Part shown: positions 26,964 through 36,504 of the stretch, piece after piece
How positions within the stretch are numbered: the first letter of the stretch is position 1
How the letters are laid out: every line of letters starts with the position of its first letter
Origin: Sphingomonas hankyongi
Lineage (GTDB): Bacteria; Pseudomonadota; Alphaproteobacteria; Sphingomonadales; Sphingomonadaceae
Direction: 5' to 3'
Assembly: GCF_023516575.1 (NCBI RefSeq)
Contig: NZ_JAMGBE010000004.1
Span: 36,001-100,000, forward strand
DNA: 64,000 nt
Notes under the pieces: generated by a model
Told to the model about the DNA's origin: nothing
Seen by the model: only the letters and a program-made list of their open reading frames with translations
Databases searched by the model: none
Translations under genes and position numbers: made by a program

Positions 26964-27820
26964 CCAATCGCGTTCGCAAGGCCGTCTTCCCCGTGGCGGG
27001 TCTCGGCACCCGCTTGCTGCCAGCCACCAAAAGCATCCCGAAGGAGATGGTTACGGTCGTCGACCGGCCCCTCATTCAATATGCGGTCGACGAGGCGCGC
27101 GAAGCGGGGATCGAGCAGCTGATCTTTGTGACGGGCCGCGGGAAGGCCGCGCTCGACGATTATTTCGACATCGGGTTCGAGCTGGAAGCGACCATGCGCG
27201 ACCGGGGCAAGAGCCTCGATTCACTGGCATCCTCGCGCTCCGGGTTCGGCGAGGTTGTGAGCGTTCGCCAGCAGCAGCCGCTCGGCCTTGGTCATGCGGT
27301 CTGGTGCGCGCGGCATATTGTCGGTGACGAACCCTTCGCGGTGCTTCTCCCGGACGAGCTGATGCTGGGTCGCCCGGGGTGCCTGGCGCAAATGGTCGAG
27401 GCCTATGAGAAGACAGGCGGGAATATCGTCGCTGCGCTAGAGGTGCCGGCCGACCAGACGCACAAATATGGGGTGATCGATCCCGGCGAGACAAATGGCC
27501 GCCTGACGGAAATTCGCGGGATGGTCGAAAAGCCGGCTGCAGGGACTGCCCCATCCAACCTTATGCTGCCTGGACGCTACATTCTCCAGCCGGAGGTCAT
27601 GCGCCAGCTTGACGTACAGGAGACGGGCGCGGGCGGCGAAATTCAGCTCACTGACGCGATGGCTAAGCTGATCGGCAATCAGCCGTTTCACGCGCTGACC
27701 TTCGACGGCGAACGCTACGATTGCGGCAGCGCCGAAGGCTTTGTGATCGCCAATCTCGCTGTCGCGCTCCAGCGGGAGGACGTCGGTTCGAAGGTCCGCG
27801 AGTTCCTGAAGACCGTTTAA
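26960..27820 (+). CDS. galU: UTP-glucose-1-phosphate uridylyltransferase
   Basis: Makes UDP-glucose for exopolysaccharide, LPS and glycolipid synthesis. The 286 residues match family length. N-terminal AVFPVAGLGTRLLPATKSIPKEM is the nucleotide-binding signature. LLPDELMLG, GVIDPGE and the C-terminal FDGERYDCGSAEGFV are family regions. It may supply sugar nucleotide to the glycosyltransferase island at 34-43 kb (inference). It shares a TTAA with the convergent HNH gene stop. Confidence 0.97.
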   Translation: MTNRVRKAVFPVAGLGTRLLPATKSIPKEMVTVVDRPLIQYAVDEAREAGIEQLIFVTGRGKAALDDYFDIGFELEATMRDRGKSLDSLASSRSGFGEVVSVRQQQPLGLGHAVWCARHIVGDEPFAVLLPDELMLGRPGCLAQMVEAYEKTGGNIVAALEVPADQTHKYGVIDPGETNGRLTEIRGMVEKPAAGTAPSNLMLPGRYILQPEVMRQLDVQETGAGGEIQLTDAMAKLIGNQPFHALTFDGERYDCGSAEGFVIANLAVALQREDVGSKVREFLKTV

Positions 27821-28383
27821 GGCTCCAGTTCGACATCCCAATAGAGATAGTCCCGCCAGCTATCGTGCAGGTAGTTCGGCGGAAAGGCTCGGCCATGCTC
27901 CTGCAGCTGCCACGTCGTCGGGCGGATCGGCTCGCGGTGCGGATGCATGTGCGCTTCGAAAGGAGTTCGCCCGCCCTTCTTCAGATTGCAGGGCGCACAG
28001 GCGGTCGCGACATTCTCCCACGTCGTGCGGCCGCCCTGCGCCCGCGGAATGACGTGATCGAACGTAAGCTCACGCGCGGAGCTGCAGTAGACGCAGCGGA
28101 ATTTGTCGCGGAGAAACAGATTGAACCGGGTGAACGCCGGATATTCGTTCGGGCGGACGTAGTCCCGCAGCGCGATCACGGATGGCAGCTTCAGCGCCAT
28201 GCTCGGGCTGTGCACTTCGCGGTCGTAATGCGCGACGACGTCGACCCGTTCTAGGAACATCGCCTTGATCGCGGTCTGCCATGGCCACAGCGACAGCGGG
28301 TAATAAGATAGAGGCGTGTAATCAGCGTTGAGGACCAGCGCCGGGCAGCTGTCGGGATGTCGGATCAGCTCAGGATGATACAT
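27817..28383 (-). CDS. HNH endonuclease family protein
   Basis: A 188-residue protein with the bacterial HNH arrangement: CVYCSSARELTFDHVIPRAQGG, then TTWENVATACAPCNLKKGGRTP, i.e. two zinc-binding Cys pairs around the catalytic His. N-terminal VLNADYTPLSYYPLSLWPWQ and VRPNEYPAFTRFNLFLRD are typical of the widespread chromosomal version, whose cellular role is not established. Not adjacent to any phage or restriction gene. Convergent with galU with overlapping stops. Confidence 0.93.
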   Translation of the reverse strand: MYHPELIRHPDSCPALVLNADYTPLSYYPLSLWPWQTAIKAMFLERVDVVAHYDREVHSPSMALKLPSVIALRDYVRPNEYPAFTRFNLFLRDKFRCVYCSSARELTFDHVIPRAQGGRTTWENVATACAPCNLKKGGRTPFEAHMHPHREPIRPTTWQLQEHGRAFPPNYLHDSWRDYLYWDVELEP

Positions 28384-28557
28384 GCGAGCGCCAAAAGCCT
28401 TTCGTTCGGTCGGTCCGAACTCCAGCTCCCCGGCCCCGTCGCACGCAAGGAGGAGAGGGCGTCACGGCCCGTCTTCCCTTGTTGACCGCCGGATGCCAAC
28501 CCGACGTTACAGCAACATGAATCGAAGATTGCGGATTCGCCGTCAAGGGGGACGAGG

Positions 28558-29403
28558 GTGAAGGTATCGCGTTTCGCGCCATCTCCGACCGGAAGGTTGC
28601 ATCTCGGCCACGCTTTCAGCGCCGTCCTGGGGCTCAATCGCGCTCGCGACAGTGGTGGCAAATGGTTGCTCCGGATCGAGGACCTGGACCAGACGCGAAG
28701 CCGCCCCGAGTTCACCGACGGCATTTATGAAGACTTGCGCTGGCTGGGCCTGCATTGGGATGAGCCGTTGCTCGTCCAGTCCCGGCGCGGCGCTGCATAT
28801 CTCGACGCTCTCGAGCAATTGCGGGCGCAAGGGCTGGTCTACGCCTGCTTCTGCACCCGGTCCGACATAGCCGCCGCTCTGCAAGCGCCGCATGGAAGCG
28901 CGGGGACCAGATATCCGGGGACGTGTCGCGATCTGCCGGACAATCCCGAGCTACGGTCGAAGACGGCCCACAGCTGGCGGCTCGACGCCTCGAAGGCGCT
29001 CGCCCGCGCCGGCCTCCCGACCTGGTCCGAAGGCGGCGAACGCTTCGCAGCCGGGGCCTCGGATATCGACGACGTGATCCTCGCGCGCAAGGACGCACCG
29101 GCAGCCTATCATCTCGCGTGCGTCGTCGACGATGCCGCGACCGGCGTGACGTTGGTCGCGCGCGGTGAAGATCTTCGCTCGTCGACCCCAGTGCAGCGCC
29201 TGTTGCAGATGCTGCTCCATCTGCCGCAGCCGGACTATCTCCATCACCCCCTGGTGCTTCATGAAGATGGGCGCCGCCTCGCCAAGCGGGATTTGGCGCC
29301 AACCCTGGCTGCGATGCGCGAGGCTGGCGTGGATGGCAGGAAGCTCGCCGCCAATCTTGCCGAGGGGTGTCTTCCGGCTGGTTTTCGGCTTCGGCGAGCC
29401 TAA
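28558..29403 (+). CDS. gluQ: Glutamyl-Q tRNA(Asp) synthetase
   Basis: A truncated GluRS-like enzyme that attaches glutamate to queuosine at position 34 of tRNA-Asp. The 281 residues lack the anticodon-binding domain. HIGH-type motif: APSPTGRLHLGHAF. Zinc ligands are in YACFCTRSDI and YPGTCRDLP. The KMSKS equivalent is RRLAKRD. The GTG at 28558 has a purine-rich AAGGGGGACGAGG region just upstream. Divergent from the HNH gene across 174 bases in which I see no other feature. Confidence 0.95.
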   Translation: MKVSRFAPSPTGRLHLGHAFSAVLGLNRARDSGGKWLLRIEDLDQTRSRPEFTDGIYEDLRWLGLHWDEPLLVQSRRGAAYLDALEQLRAQGLVYACFCTRSDIAAALQAPHGSAGTRYPGTCRDLPDNPELRSKTAHSWRLDASKALARAGLPTWSEGGERFAAGASDIDDVILARKDAPAAYHLACVVDDAATGVTLVARGEDLRSSTPVQRLLQMLLHLPQPDYLHHPLVLHEDGRRLAKRDLAPTLAAMREAGVDGRKLAANLAEGCLPAGFRLRRA

Positions 29404-29413
29404 ATAGGCACGC

Positions 29414-29620
29414 ATGACACTTCCCCTGATGATCCTGCTTCTCCTCGCGATGGCCGCGACGGCTTACGTGCTCGTTCGCGGAGTGATCGCCATGGCCTCG
29501 GGCAAGGACGTGACCGGAGAACAGCAGCAGAGCTGGATGCGTCGCCGCGTCCTCTTTCAGGCCGTCGCGATCGTGCTCGTCGTCCTGATCCTGATTGTCG
29601 CGGGCGCGTCCGGGCGATAA
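29414..29620 (+). CDS. Twin-transmembrane HIG1-like small protein
   Basis: A 68-residue protein with two membrane helices (PLMILLLLAMAATAYVLVRGVIAMA and VLFQAVAIVLVVLILIVAG) joined by the polar loop SGKDVTGEQQQSWMRRR. The loop with QQxWMRxRV is typical of the alphaproteobacterial HIG1 (hypoxia-induced) domain proteins, some linked to respiratory complexes. It lies between gluQ and the cobalamin adenosyltransferase, ten bases from each, suggesting one operon. Confidence 0.85.
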   Translation: MTLPLMILLLLAMAATAYVLVRGVIAMASGKDVTGEQQQSWMRRRVLFQAVAIVLVVLILIVAGASGR

Positions 29621-29630
29621 CCAGCTTACC

Positions 29631-30191
29631 TTGGTCAAGCTCAACAAGATCTACACGCGCACCGGTGATTCCGGCAGCGCCGGGCTCGTCGACGGATCGC
29701 GCGTAAGCAAGTCGGGCCTCCGAATGGCAGCGATCGGTGAGGTCGATGAGGCCAATGCCGCGATCGGGCTGGCGATTGCAGCGCTGAAAGGTGGCGAACT
29801 GGGCCTCCGGCTCCTTGCTGCCCAAAATGACCTGTTCGACCTGGGAGCGGATGTTGCAACTCCCGGTGAGGTCGACGGCGCCTTGCGGATCATCGCGAAC
29901 CAGGTCGCTCGCCTCGAGATCGAGATCGACGAGATGAACGCGGAGCTCGACCCGCTGACGAGCTTCATATTGCCCGGCGGATCGCAGGCTGTGGCCGCCC
30001 TGCATCTCGCCCGGACGGTGGTGCGGCGCGCCGAGCGGGCCGCCGTCGCTCTCCACGAAGCCGAGCCGCTCAACCCACAGCTTCTGGCCTATCTCAATCG
30101 TCTTTCGGATCATCTGTTCGTCGCCGCGCGCTACGTCGCCAAGGACGAAGGCGGTGACATATTGTGGCAGCCCGGAGCGACCAGGACCTAA
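29631..30191 (+). CDS. Corrinoid (cob(I)alamin) adenosyltransferase, PduO type
   Basis: Transfers adenosyl from ATP to cob(I)alamin, making coenzyme B12. The 186-residue helical-bundle protein shows GEVDEANAAIGLA, TSFILPGGSQAVAALHLARTVVRRAER and LNRLSDHLFVAARY. The start is the TTG at 29631, giving the usual VKLNKIYTRTGD opening; an upstream TTG (29595) overlaps the HIG1 gene. The ATP loop reads TGDSGSAGL instead of the common TGDDGTTGL, so activity deserves checking. Confidence 0.92.
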   Translation: MVKLNKIYTRTGDSGSAGLVDGSRVSKSGLRMAAIGEVDEANAAIGLAIAALKGGELGLRLLAAQNDLFDLGADVATPGEVDGALRIIANQVARLEIEIDEMNAELDPLTSFILPGGSQAVAALHLARTVVRRAERAAVALHEAEPLNPQLLAYLNRLSDHLFVAARYVAKDEGGDILWQPGATRT

Positions 30192-30230
30192 GTCCGGGCG
30201 ACTTTATCGCCGTTGTTCGTTAAAGCGGAC

Positions 30231-31469
30231 ATGATGGCGACCCTCGCACGCCCAGGGGCAGACCAAAGCCTCGGCCCGCGCCTGTTCGCGACGCGGAAAT
30301 TGACGCTGGACCTCGCGGCGCCGCTGAGCGATGCCGACGCGACGATCCAGCCGTTCCCCGATGCTTCTCCGGCCAAGTGGCATCTCGCGCATACCACCTG
30401 GTTCTTCGAGACATTCATCCTGCGCGACCATGTCCCGGGCTATCGTCTGTTCGACGAGCGCTGGCCCTTCCTGTTCAACAGCTATTACGACGGCGAAGGC
30501 CCCCGTCATGCGCGGCCGAAGCGAGGCATGCTCAGCCGCCCGTCGCTGGACGAGGTGAGATCCTATCGGGCGCACGTCGATGACGCGCTCGAGCGTGCGC
30601 TGCCGAAACTTGGACCGGTGGCTCTCGATCTCATCGAGTTGGGCATCAATCACGAGCAGCAGCACCAGGAGCTTTTCCTCACCGACATCCTGGCGACGCT
30701 CGCGGAAAACCCGCTCGAGCCCGCCTATGGCGAACTGCCCCTATCCGCCTGCTTCGCGATCGAGCCCCTGAGCTTTCATCCGGGGAGGGACGGGGTCGTC
30801 GAGATTGGCGCGGCGCAAACCGGATTTGCATTCGATAGCGAGCGACCTCGCCATCGAATCCACTTGGCTGGGCACGAGATCGCCAACCGCAAGATCACGA
30901 ACAGGGAATGGCGAGAATTCATCGATGACGGCGGCTATCGCACGCCGACTCTTTGGCTGTCCGAAGGTTGGGACTGGGTCCAACGCGAAGGCATCAGCGC
31001 ACCGCTTTATTGGCACGAAGACAGCACCGAATTTACGCTCGCCGGCCGGCGTGAGGTCGATTGGGCCGCACCGGTTGCGCATGTCAGCTATTTCGAAGCC
31101 GACGCATTCGCGCGCTGGGCGGGCGCGCGCCTTCCATCCGAGGCTGAATGGGAGGATTTCGCTGCCTCTGCCGATCCCAACTTGGGCAACCAGCTCGACT
31201 CTGGGGACGCCGTCGCGCCGCGGCCGGGCGGCGGCATGTTCGGTGACGTTTGGGAATGGACGCAGAGTGCCTTCGCCGCATATCCCGGCTTTGCACCGGC
31301 GGCAGGCGCGGTCGGCGAATACAATGGCAAGTTCATGTGCAGTCAGTTCGTGCTGAAAGGCGCGAGCTGCGCCACTCCCCGCGGTCACAGCCGAGCTTCC
31401 TACCGCAACTTCTTCCCGCCGAGCGCGCGCTGGCAGTTTACGGGGGTACGGCTTGCTCGCGACGCTTGA
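30231..31469 (+). CDS. egtB: Ergothioneine biosynthesis sulfoxide synthase EgtB
   Basis: Iron enzyme forming the C-S bond between trimethylhistidine and a thiol. The 412 residues have an N-terminal DinB-like domain with the iron triad HEQQHQE (HX3HXE) plus the His of KWHLAHTTWFFE. A C-terminal formylglycine-enzyme/sulfatase-modifying domain follows (HVSYFEADAFARWAGARLP, GNGD-like VWEWTQSAF, RASYRNFF). An ATG pair at 30231/30234 is chosen; an upstream TTG at 30213 is unlikely. Overlaps egtD by 17 bases. Confidence 0.95.
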   Translation: MMATLARPGADQSLGPRLFATRKLTLDLAAPLSDADATIQPFPDASPAKWHLAHTTWFFETFILRDHVPGYRLFDERWPFLFNSYYDGEGPRHARPKRGMLSRPSLDEVRSYRAHVDDALERALPKLGPVALDLIELGINHEQQHQELFLTDILATLAENPLEPAYGELPLSACFAIEPLSFHPGRDGVVEIGAAQTGFAFDSERPRHRIHLAGHEIANRKITNREWREFIDDGGYRTPTLWLSEGWDWVQREGISAPLYWHEDSTEFTLAGRREVDWAAPVAHVSYFEADAFARWAGARLPSEAEWEDFAASADPNLGNQLDSGDAVAPRPGGGMFGDVWEWTQSAFAAYPGFAPAAGAVGEYNGKFMCSQFVLKGASCATPRGHSRASYRNFFPPSARWQFTGVRLARDA

Positions 31470-32412
31470 TGAGCAAGCGCAAGCATTCCGCGAGGACGTG
31501 CTTGCCGGCCTGTCCGCGCCGATACCGGCAGTTCCCGCGCGCTGGTTGTACGACCGCCGCGGCTCGGAGCTGTTCGACGACATAACCAGGCTGCCTGCCT
31601 ATTATCCGACGCGAACCGAAACGGGGCTGCTCAACGAGGTCATGCCAGACATCGCGGCTCGCATTCCTCGAGGCGCGGCAGTCGTGGAGTTCGGCGCCGG
31701 ATCGCAGACGAAGACACCGATCTTGCTTCGCGCGATCGCGCCCGCTGCCTACGTCCCGGTCGATATTTCGGGCGATTATCTGAACGACAGTGCGGCTGAG
31801 CTTCAGGCAAGCTTTCCGGGCCTGGAAGTCTTGCCGGTCGTCGCGGATTTCGTCCGCTCCTTCAACTTGCCTGAAGGCATCGACAGCTTGCCCAAGCTGG
31901 GCTTCTTCCCCGGTTCGACTATCGGCAATTTCGTGCCGCGAAGCGGGACCGATCTGCTGCGCCATTTTCGGGCGCTGCTCGGAACGGGCGCCCTTCTTTT
32001 GATTGGCATGGACCGCGTCAAACCGATCGAGCGACTGCTGGCGGCTTACGACGATCCGGCCGGCGTGACCGCCGAGTTCAACTTGAACCTGCTCGAACGC
32101 ATCAATCGCGAGCTGGACGGCGACATTCCGCTGGACGCGTTTCGTCATGAAGCGCGCTGGAACGACATATTGTCGCGCATCGAGATGCATCTCGTCGCCA
32201 GCCGCGACGTCGAGTTCAGCGTCGCCGGCCGCCATTTCCGTTTCTCCGCCGGGTCATCGATTCATACCGAGAACAGCCACAAATACGGACCGCGGGGGGC
32301 GCGGCTGATGCTGCTCGCGGGTGGATGGACCCCGATCGCGGAATGGACCGACCCCAATGATGACTTCGCCGTCATCCTGGCGGAGGCGCAACCGAACCGT
32401 TTCGCGCCCTGA
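31453..32412 (+). CDS. egtD: L-histidine N-alpha-methyltransferase EgtD
   Basis: SAM-dependent enzyme trimethylating histidine to hercynine, the first step of ergothioneine synthesis. The 319 residues include the family opening [26 protein letters not shown], the SAM site [21 protein letters not shown] and the His-binding C-terminal region HTENSHKYG. The start is the TTG at 31453, the only start-like codon before the conserved N-terminus, placing 17 bases inside egtB. Together the pair makes the thiol antioxidant ergothioneine; no egtC/egtE is adjacent. Confidence 0.95.
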   Translation: MLATLDEQAQAFREDVLAGLSAPIPAVPARWLYDRRGSELFDDITRLPAYYPTRTETGLLNEVMPDIAARIPRGAAVVEFGAGSQTKTPILLRAIAPAAYVPVDISGDYLNDSAAELQASFPGLEVLPVVADFVRSFNLPEGIDSLPKLGFFPGSTIGNFVPRSGTDLLRHFRALLGTGALLLIGMDRVKPIERLLAAYDDPAGVTAEFNLNLLERINRELDGDIPLDAFRHEARWNDILSRIEMHLVASRDVEFSVAGRHFRFSAGSSIHTENSHKYGPRGARLMLLAGGWTPIAEWTDPNDDFAVILAEAQPNRFAP

Positions 32413-32447
32413 TTGCCGACCCGCAGACGCCCCGCTAAGCCGCCGCG

Positions 32448-32750
32448 ATGGTCTACGCGCTTATCGATATTGCAAACCTGCTGCTCAGCGTCGTCACCTG
32501 GATCATCATAATCCAGGTGATCCTCAGCTGGCTGTTCGCGTTCAACGTTCTGAACACCAGTTCCAGCGGCGTGCGGGCATTCGCGCTCGCGCTCGAGCGG
32601 ATCACAGATCCCCTCTACCGGCCCATCCGCCGCCTTCTTCCGGACTTCGGTGGAATCGATTTCTCGCCTTTGGTCGTGCTGATCCTGATTCAGGTACTGC
32701 GAAAGCTGCTGGCGGGCGTCGCGATGTCCTACGCCTACGGCGGCGCATGA
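32448..32750 (+). CDS. YggT family membrane protein
   Basis: A 100-residue protein with two hydrophobic helices ([23 protein letters not shown] and [20 protein letters not shown]). Between them is the conserted family segment [27 protein letters not shown]. The family is involved in membrane organisation or osmotic tolerance, not firmly defined. The stop overlaps the folD start (ATGA at 32747-32750), so it is cotranscribed with folD and probably marC. Confidence 0.93.
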   Translation: MVYALIDIANLLLSVVTWIIIIQVILSWLFAFNVLNTSSSGVRAFALALERITDPLYRPIRRLLPDFGGIDFSPLVVLILIQVLRKLLAGVAMSYAYGGA

Positions 32751-33634
32751 CGGCCAGTCGGATCGACGGAAAAGCGGCGGGCGTCGCGGTACGAGAGCGT
32801 GTCGCCAAAGGCGTCCGCGCCTTCGAGCAGCGCGCCGGGCGCCCTCCGGGCCTCGCCACCGTCCTGGTTGGAGAGGATCCCGCGAGCGCGGTCTACGTGC
32901 GGTCGAAGAACCGCGCGACCGCGGAAGCCGGCATGGCCAGCTTTGCGCACAATCTTCCCGACACCACGTCGGAGTCCGAACTGCTGCAGCTGGTGGCGGA
33001 CCTCAACGCAGACAAGCGCGTGGATGGAATCCTCGTCCAGCTGCCGCTGCCGAGCCATATCGACGAGAAGAAGGTCATCGCGACCATCGAGCCGTCGAAG
33101 GATGTCGACGGCTTCCATGCGATGAACGCGGGACGGCTCGCGACGGGGCTGGACGCACTCGTGCCGTGCACTCCGCTCGGCTGCCTCTACCTTCTGAAAG
33201 CTGAGCTCGGCGATCTCTCTGGACTGGATGCCGTCGTGATCGGCCGCTCGAATATCGTCGGCAAGCCGATGGCGCAGCTGCTCCTGGGGGAGAATGCGAC
33301 CGTCACCATCGCCCATTCCCGAACCCGTAATCTGGAAGAGGTCGTCAGCCGCGCGGACATCGTCGTAGCGGCCGTTGGTCGTCCCGAAATGGTGCGTGGC
33401 CATTGGATCAAGCCGGGCGCCACTGTCATCGACGTCGGCATCAATCGCCTGCCGACCGATGACGGCAAGGGGAGGCTAGTCGGTGACGTGGCCTTTGACG
33501 AGGCGGTGGAATTCGCTCGCGCGATCACTCCCGTTCCAGGCGGTGTCGGCCCGATGACCATTGCCATGCTGATGCGGAACACGTTGGTCGCCGCCCACCG
33601 TCGCGCAGGCCTCGCGGACCCCGAGAACCTATGA
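32747..33634 (+). CDS. folD: Methylenetetrahydrofolate dehydrogenase/cyclohydrolase
   Basis: Bifunctional one-carbon enzyme interconverting 5,10-methylene-, methenyl- and 10-formyl-THF with NADP. The 295 residues show [14 protein letters not shown] (catalytic Lys), [13 protein letters not shown], the NADP Rossmann motif [18 protein letters not shown] and [15 protein letters not shown]. The ATG at 32747 overlaps the yggT stop; a frame open far upstream is a read-over of egtD/yggT. Its stop overlaps marC by four bases. Confidence 0.97.
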   Translation: MTASRIDGKAAGVAVRERVAKGVRAFEQRAGRPPGLATVLVGEDPASAVYVRSKNRATAEAGMASFAHNLPDTTSESELLQLVADLNADKRVDGILVQLPLPSHIDEKKVIATIEPSKDVDGFHAMNAGRLATGLDALVPCTPLGCLYLLKAELGDLSGLDAVVIGRSNIVGKPMAQLLLGENATVTIAHSRTRNLEEVVSRADIVVAAVGRPEMVRGHWIKPGATVIDVGINRLPTDDGKGRLVGDVAFDEAVEFARAITPVPGGVGPMTIAMLMRNTLVAAHRRAGLADPENL

Positions 33635-34263
33635 TCGAGCTGTTCGGATCGGCGCTTGCCACCTTCCTGGTGATCATCGATCCGCCGGGTTGCGCGCCGA
33701 TCTTCGCGAGCCTGACGCGGGGCGCGTCCGCCGCCGAGCGGCGGAGCATGGCGCTGCGGTCCTCGCTGATCGCCTGGGCGATCCTGATGTTCTTCGCTCT
33801 GCTCGGAAAACCCATGCTGCATGCGCTGGGCATAAGCCTGGCGAGCTTCCGCATAGCCGGCGGGATCATGCTGTTCTTCATCGCCATCGACATGGTGTTC
33901 GAGCGTCGGACTGAGCGACGCGAGAAACGTGCGCAGGAGATCGAAGCCACGCCCGAGGCCGAGGACATCAGCGTCTTTCCGATGGCGATCCCCATGATTG
34001 CCGGCCCGGGCTCGATCGCGAGCGCAATGCTGTGGGTCTCCCGCGCCGACACTCCTGGTCAAGTCGTCATCGTTCTTGCTGCGATCACGACCGTAATGCT
34101 TCTCACGGTCGTCACCTTGCTTGCGGCAGGACCGCTGATGCGGCTCATTGGTGAAAAGGTCGAAGCGATGATCACCCGCATCCTCGGCGTCATCCTCGCC
34201 GCGCTTGCCACGCAGTTCATCGTCGACGGGCTGAAGCAGAGTTTCCCGAGCGTCCTCGCCTAG
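33631..34263 (+). CDS. MarC family (UPF0056) inner-membrane protein
   Basis: A 210-residue polytopic protein, six hydrophobic segments. Family marks are [20 protein letters not shown] near the N terminus, [15 protein letters not shown] and [14 protein letters not shown] in the second half. It is a candidate small-molecule transporter or exporter of unresolved substrate. Last gene of the yggT-folD-marC run; the stop lies in a CTAG shared with the stop of the convergent membrane protein gene. Confidence 0.93.
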   Translation: MIELFGSALATFLVIIDPPGCAPIFASLTRGASAAERRSMALRSSLIAWAILMFFALLGKPMLHALGISLASFRIAGGIMLFFIAIDMVFERRTERREKRAQEIEATPEAEDISVFPMAIPMIAGPGSIASAMLWVSRADTPGQVVIVLAAITTVMLLTVVTLLAAGPLMRLIGEKVEAMITRILGVILAALATQFIVDGLKQSFPSVLA

Positions 34264-36056
34264 GCGACGATCTTCCACATCCGGTAGGGCGAGTCCTTGG
34301 GCAGCGGAATCGGCTTCATCCAGCCCGGCACCTGCCCATGCTCAAGCTGCATGTAAAAACCCTTCGGCGTCTCGCTCATGAAGATCGTGGCGGTGGAGCT
34401 GTTCGGGCAGCTTAGAACGTAGGTCGCCTTATATTTGGCAGCGATCGCCCGCGCCTGCGCGGCATCGCCTCGCCAGAATTTCATGACGTCGGCGATCTGC
34501 TCGCCATTGCGATGATAAGGCCCGGTGACGGCGTCGTGATGCGTTACGGTGATGAGCCGGGGCCCGAGGTCCACGAATGTCATGACCATGCCTCGAGGCT
34601 GCTGCGCGATCGGGTGCAGGCCCCATAGTGACGCACAAAGACGATTGGCCACGCCGATCGATTTCTGGAACGGCGTCGTTTTTTCCGCAGGCACGAGGTT
34701 GAGTATGAGCGGCACGAGCGCCCCCGCGCAGACGATGACGGCTGCCGTAGTGCCTATCACTCGAACCGCCGAGACCCGGGAGTTCCAGAGGGGCGGAAGG
34801 AGAGTCCAGGCCAATGTCGCGGCGCCTACGGTGGCGAGCATCTGCGCCGCCGGACCGGTCCGCGTTTGCCAGAACAAGAGAAGCAATGCGGCAAAGCCCG
34901 GCATCGCAGCGCCGATCGTGCGGCGCAGCAATTCGCGATCGCCCCGTCGGAGCCAGATCAGCAAGCCCCATCCGATCGCGCCCGTAATCGGCAAGGCGAT
35001 GATCAGCGGCGCAATGCGCCACCCGTGCCGGTAGAAGGGCCGCGCCTCGCGCACATGGCTCAGCCATAATTGCTCGACCTCCGGCGACACCCCCTCGAGG
35101 CGCTGCAGGCAGTGCGGCCAGGCGAGCGCGTGAAATGCCGCGACGGCCATTCCCGCCACTGCAGCCAGAGCCAAACGGCGCTTCCAGTCGGCAGGCGACA
35201 GCAACGCGAGGAGGAAGAGAAGCGCGCCAGCAAGCACCGCATCGGACAGCCAGACAGGGGAAAGCGCGTCGCAGACCGCCGCGCGGTTGTCGTTCGAAGC
35301 AAAGAGCAGGAACGCCAGAGACGTGCCTCCGCCGAGGGTTACGGCATATGGGCGAAGCCGGTCGCGCTCGGCCGGATCGTCGATCCAGAACAGGACCATC
35401 GTTACCCCGAATATGGCGAGGTAGATCAGCATCTCGAGACCGATGGCGAGCGACAGCGATGAAGCCACGCCAAGCGTGATCCCGCCCCTGATGCGGTTCG
35501 GGTCGGCGATCGCCGAGACGCTGAGCGCCAGGAGCGCCAGCTGCCATCCGTGATGATCGATCCTCATCGGCATGAACATGCCGTTCGTCGACGCCGCGAA
35601 GATCAATGCCAGGAAGGCAAGCGGATAGGCTCGCGGATCGATCAAACGCCTGACGGTCAGCGCGATCGAGAAGAGCAGGAGAACATAGGGGATCATCGGC
35701 GCAATGGCCGCTGCGATGCGGTCCGCTCCGGCGCCCGCGATTGGGCGGAACAGCAGGATCAGGCCGGCGATGGGCAGATCCACCAAGCGGGACCAGTGGA
35801 TGTTGGCGCCGGTGGGCGGGTTCAGGCGATATTGCCGCAAGTCAAACCAACCTTGCCCGTTCAGCAGGGCGCGGACCTGCATCATCCGCATATTGTCGTC
35901 GGTGTCTGGCAGCGCGAAGAAGCGGATCACCTCGGCTTTGTTGATCACGAAATATAAAGCGAAGCAGATCGCGGCGAGGGCAACGAACCACCGCCAGCGC
36001 TGGGCGAGCGTCTCAAGCCCCCGCTCCTCGAACGTCTGATCCTTGCGCGCCGACAT
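34260..36056 (-). CDS. Large polytopic membrane protein, GT-C/STT3-like
   Basis: 598 residues. After a first membrane helix (WFVALAAICFALYFVINK) comes a periplasmic loop with DTDDNMRMMQVRALLNGQGW and HWSRLVDLPIAGL. This arrangement, an acidic motif in the first loop followed by many membrane spans, is seen in GT-C glycosyltransferases of the STT3/PMT type. About a dozen further hydrophobic stretches follow, and a soluble C-terminal domain ends [15 protein letters not shown]. It would use lipid-linked sugar and act on the periplasmic face, but no family was firmly recognised. Nearby GtrA and GT2 genes support the glycosylation role. Confidence 0.75.
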   Translation of the reverse strand: MSARKDQTFEERGLETLAQRWRWFVALAAICFALYFVINKAEVIRFFALPDTDDNMRMMQVRALLNGQGWFDLRQYRLNPPTGANIHWSRLVDLPIAGLILLFRPIAGAGADRIAAAIAPMIPYVLLLFSIALTVRRLIDPRAYPLAFLALIFAASTNGMFMPMRIDHHGWQLALLALSVSAIADPNRIRGGITLGVASSLSLAIGLEMLIYLAIFGVTMVLFWIDDPAERDRLRPYAVTLGGGTSLAFLLFASNDNRAAVCDALSPVWLSDAVLAGALLFLLALLSPADWKRRLALAAVAGMAVAAFHALAWPHCLQRLEGVSPEVEQLWLSHVREARPFYRHGWRIAPLIIALPITGAIGWGLLIWLRRGDRELLRRTIGAAMPGFAALLLLFWQTRTGPAAQMLATVGAATLAWTLLPPLWNSRVSAVRVIGTTAAVIVCAGALVPLILNLVPAEKTTPFQKSIGVANRLCASLWGLHPIAQQPRGMVMTFVDLGPRLITVTHHDAVTGPYHRNGEQIADVMKFWRGDAAQARAIAAKYKATYVLSCPNSSTATIFMSETPKGFYMQLEHGQVPGWMKPIPLPKDSPYRMWKIVA

Positions 36057-36102
36057 TTTTCGCGCTGTAGCCGCTCGACTTCAAACGGCAAGCAGTCGGG
36101 GC

Positions 36103-36504
36103 ATGGCGACCAAGTTAAACGTCGATAAGGATACTTTTGGCCAGCTCGTGCGGTTCGGCATCGTCGGCTTTTCGCTCGCCGGCGTGTATTCGGCCATATA
36201 CTGGTACCTCGCGACCTATGTGATGTCTCCGGTCCTCGCGGTGGTGATCGCCTTTCTCGTCGCGGTCAGCATCGGTTTCGTGCTTCACAGCCGGTGGAGC
36301 TTTCGCGGCCATGGCAAGAGCGAAGACCGCCGCATGAAGATCAAGTTCCTTGCCGTTCAGGGATCCGGCTTCGTCCTCAACGAGATCTTCACCTGGGTTC
36401 TCACCGGCCCGATGCACGGCCCGACCTGGTGGCCGCTCATCCCCGCGATTTTCGTGACCCCCCTCGCGACCTTCGTCCTCAACCGCCAACTGGTTTTCCG
36501 CTGA
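36103..36504 (+). CDS. GtrA-like flippase family protein
   Basis: A 133-residue protein with four membrane helices: LVRFGIVGFSLAGVYSAIYW, VLAVVIAFLVAVSIGFVLHS, FLAVQGSGFVLNEIFTWVL and the last ending TFVLNRQLVFR, the family's typical C-terminus. GtrA proteins are proposed to flip polyprenyl-phosphate sugars. The ATG at 36103 gives the normal length; a longer in-frame opening from 36043 overlaps the divergent GT-C gene start. The stop overlaps the next methyltransferase ATG (TGATG). Confidence 0.9.
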   Translation: MATKLNVDKDTFGQLVRFGIVGFSLAGVYSAIYWYLATYVMSPVLAVVIAFLVAVSIGFVLHSRWSFRGHGKSEDRRMKIKFLAVQGSGFVLNEIFTWVLTGPMHGPTWWPLIPAIFVTPLATFVLNRQLVFR

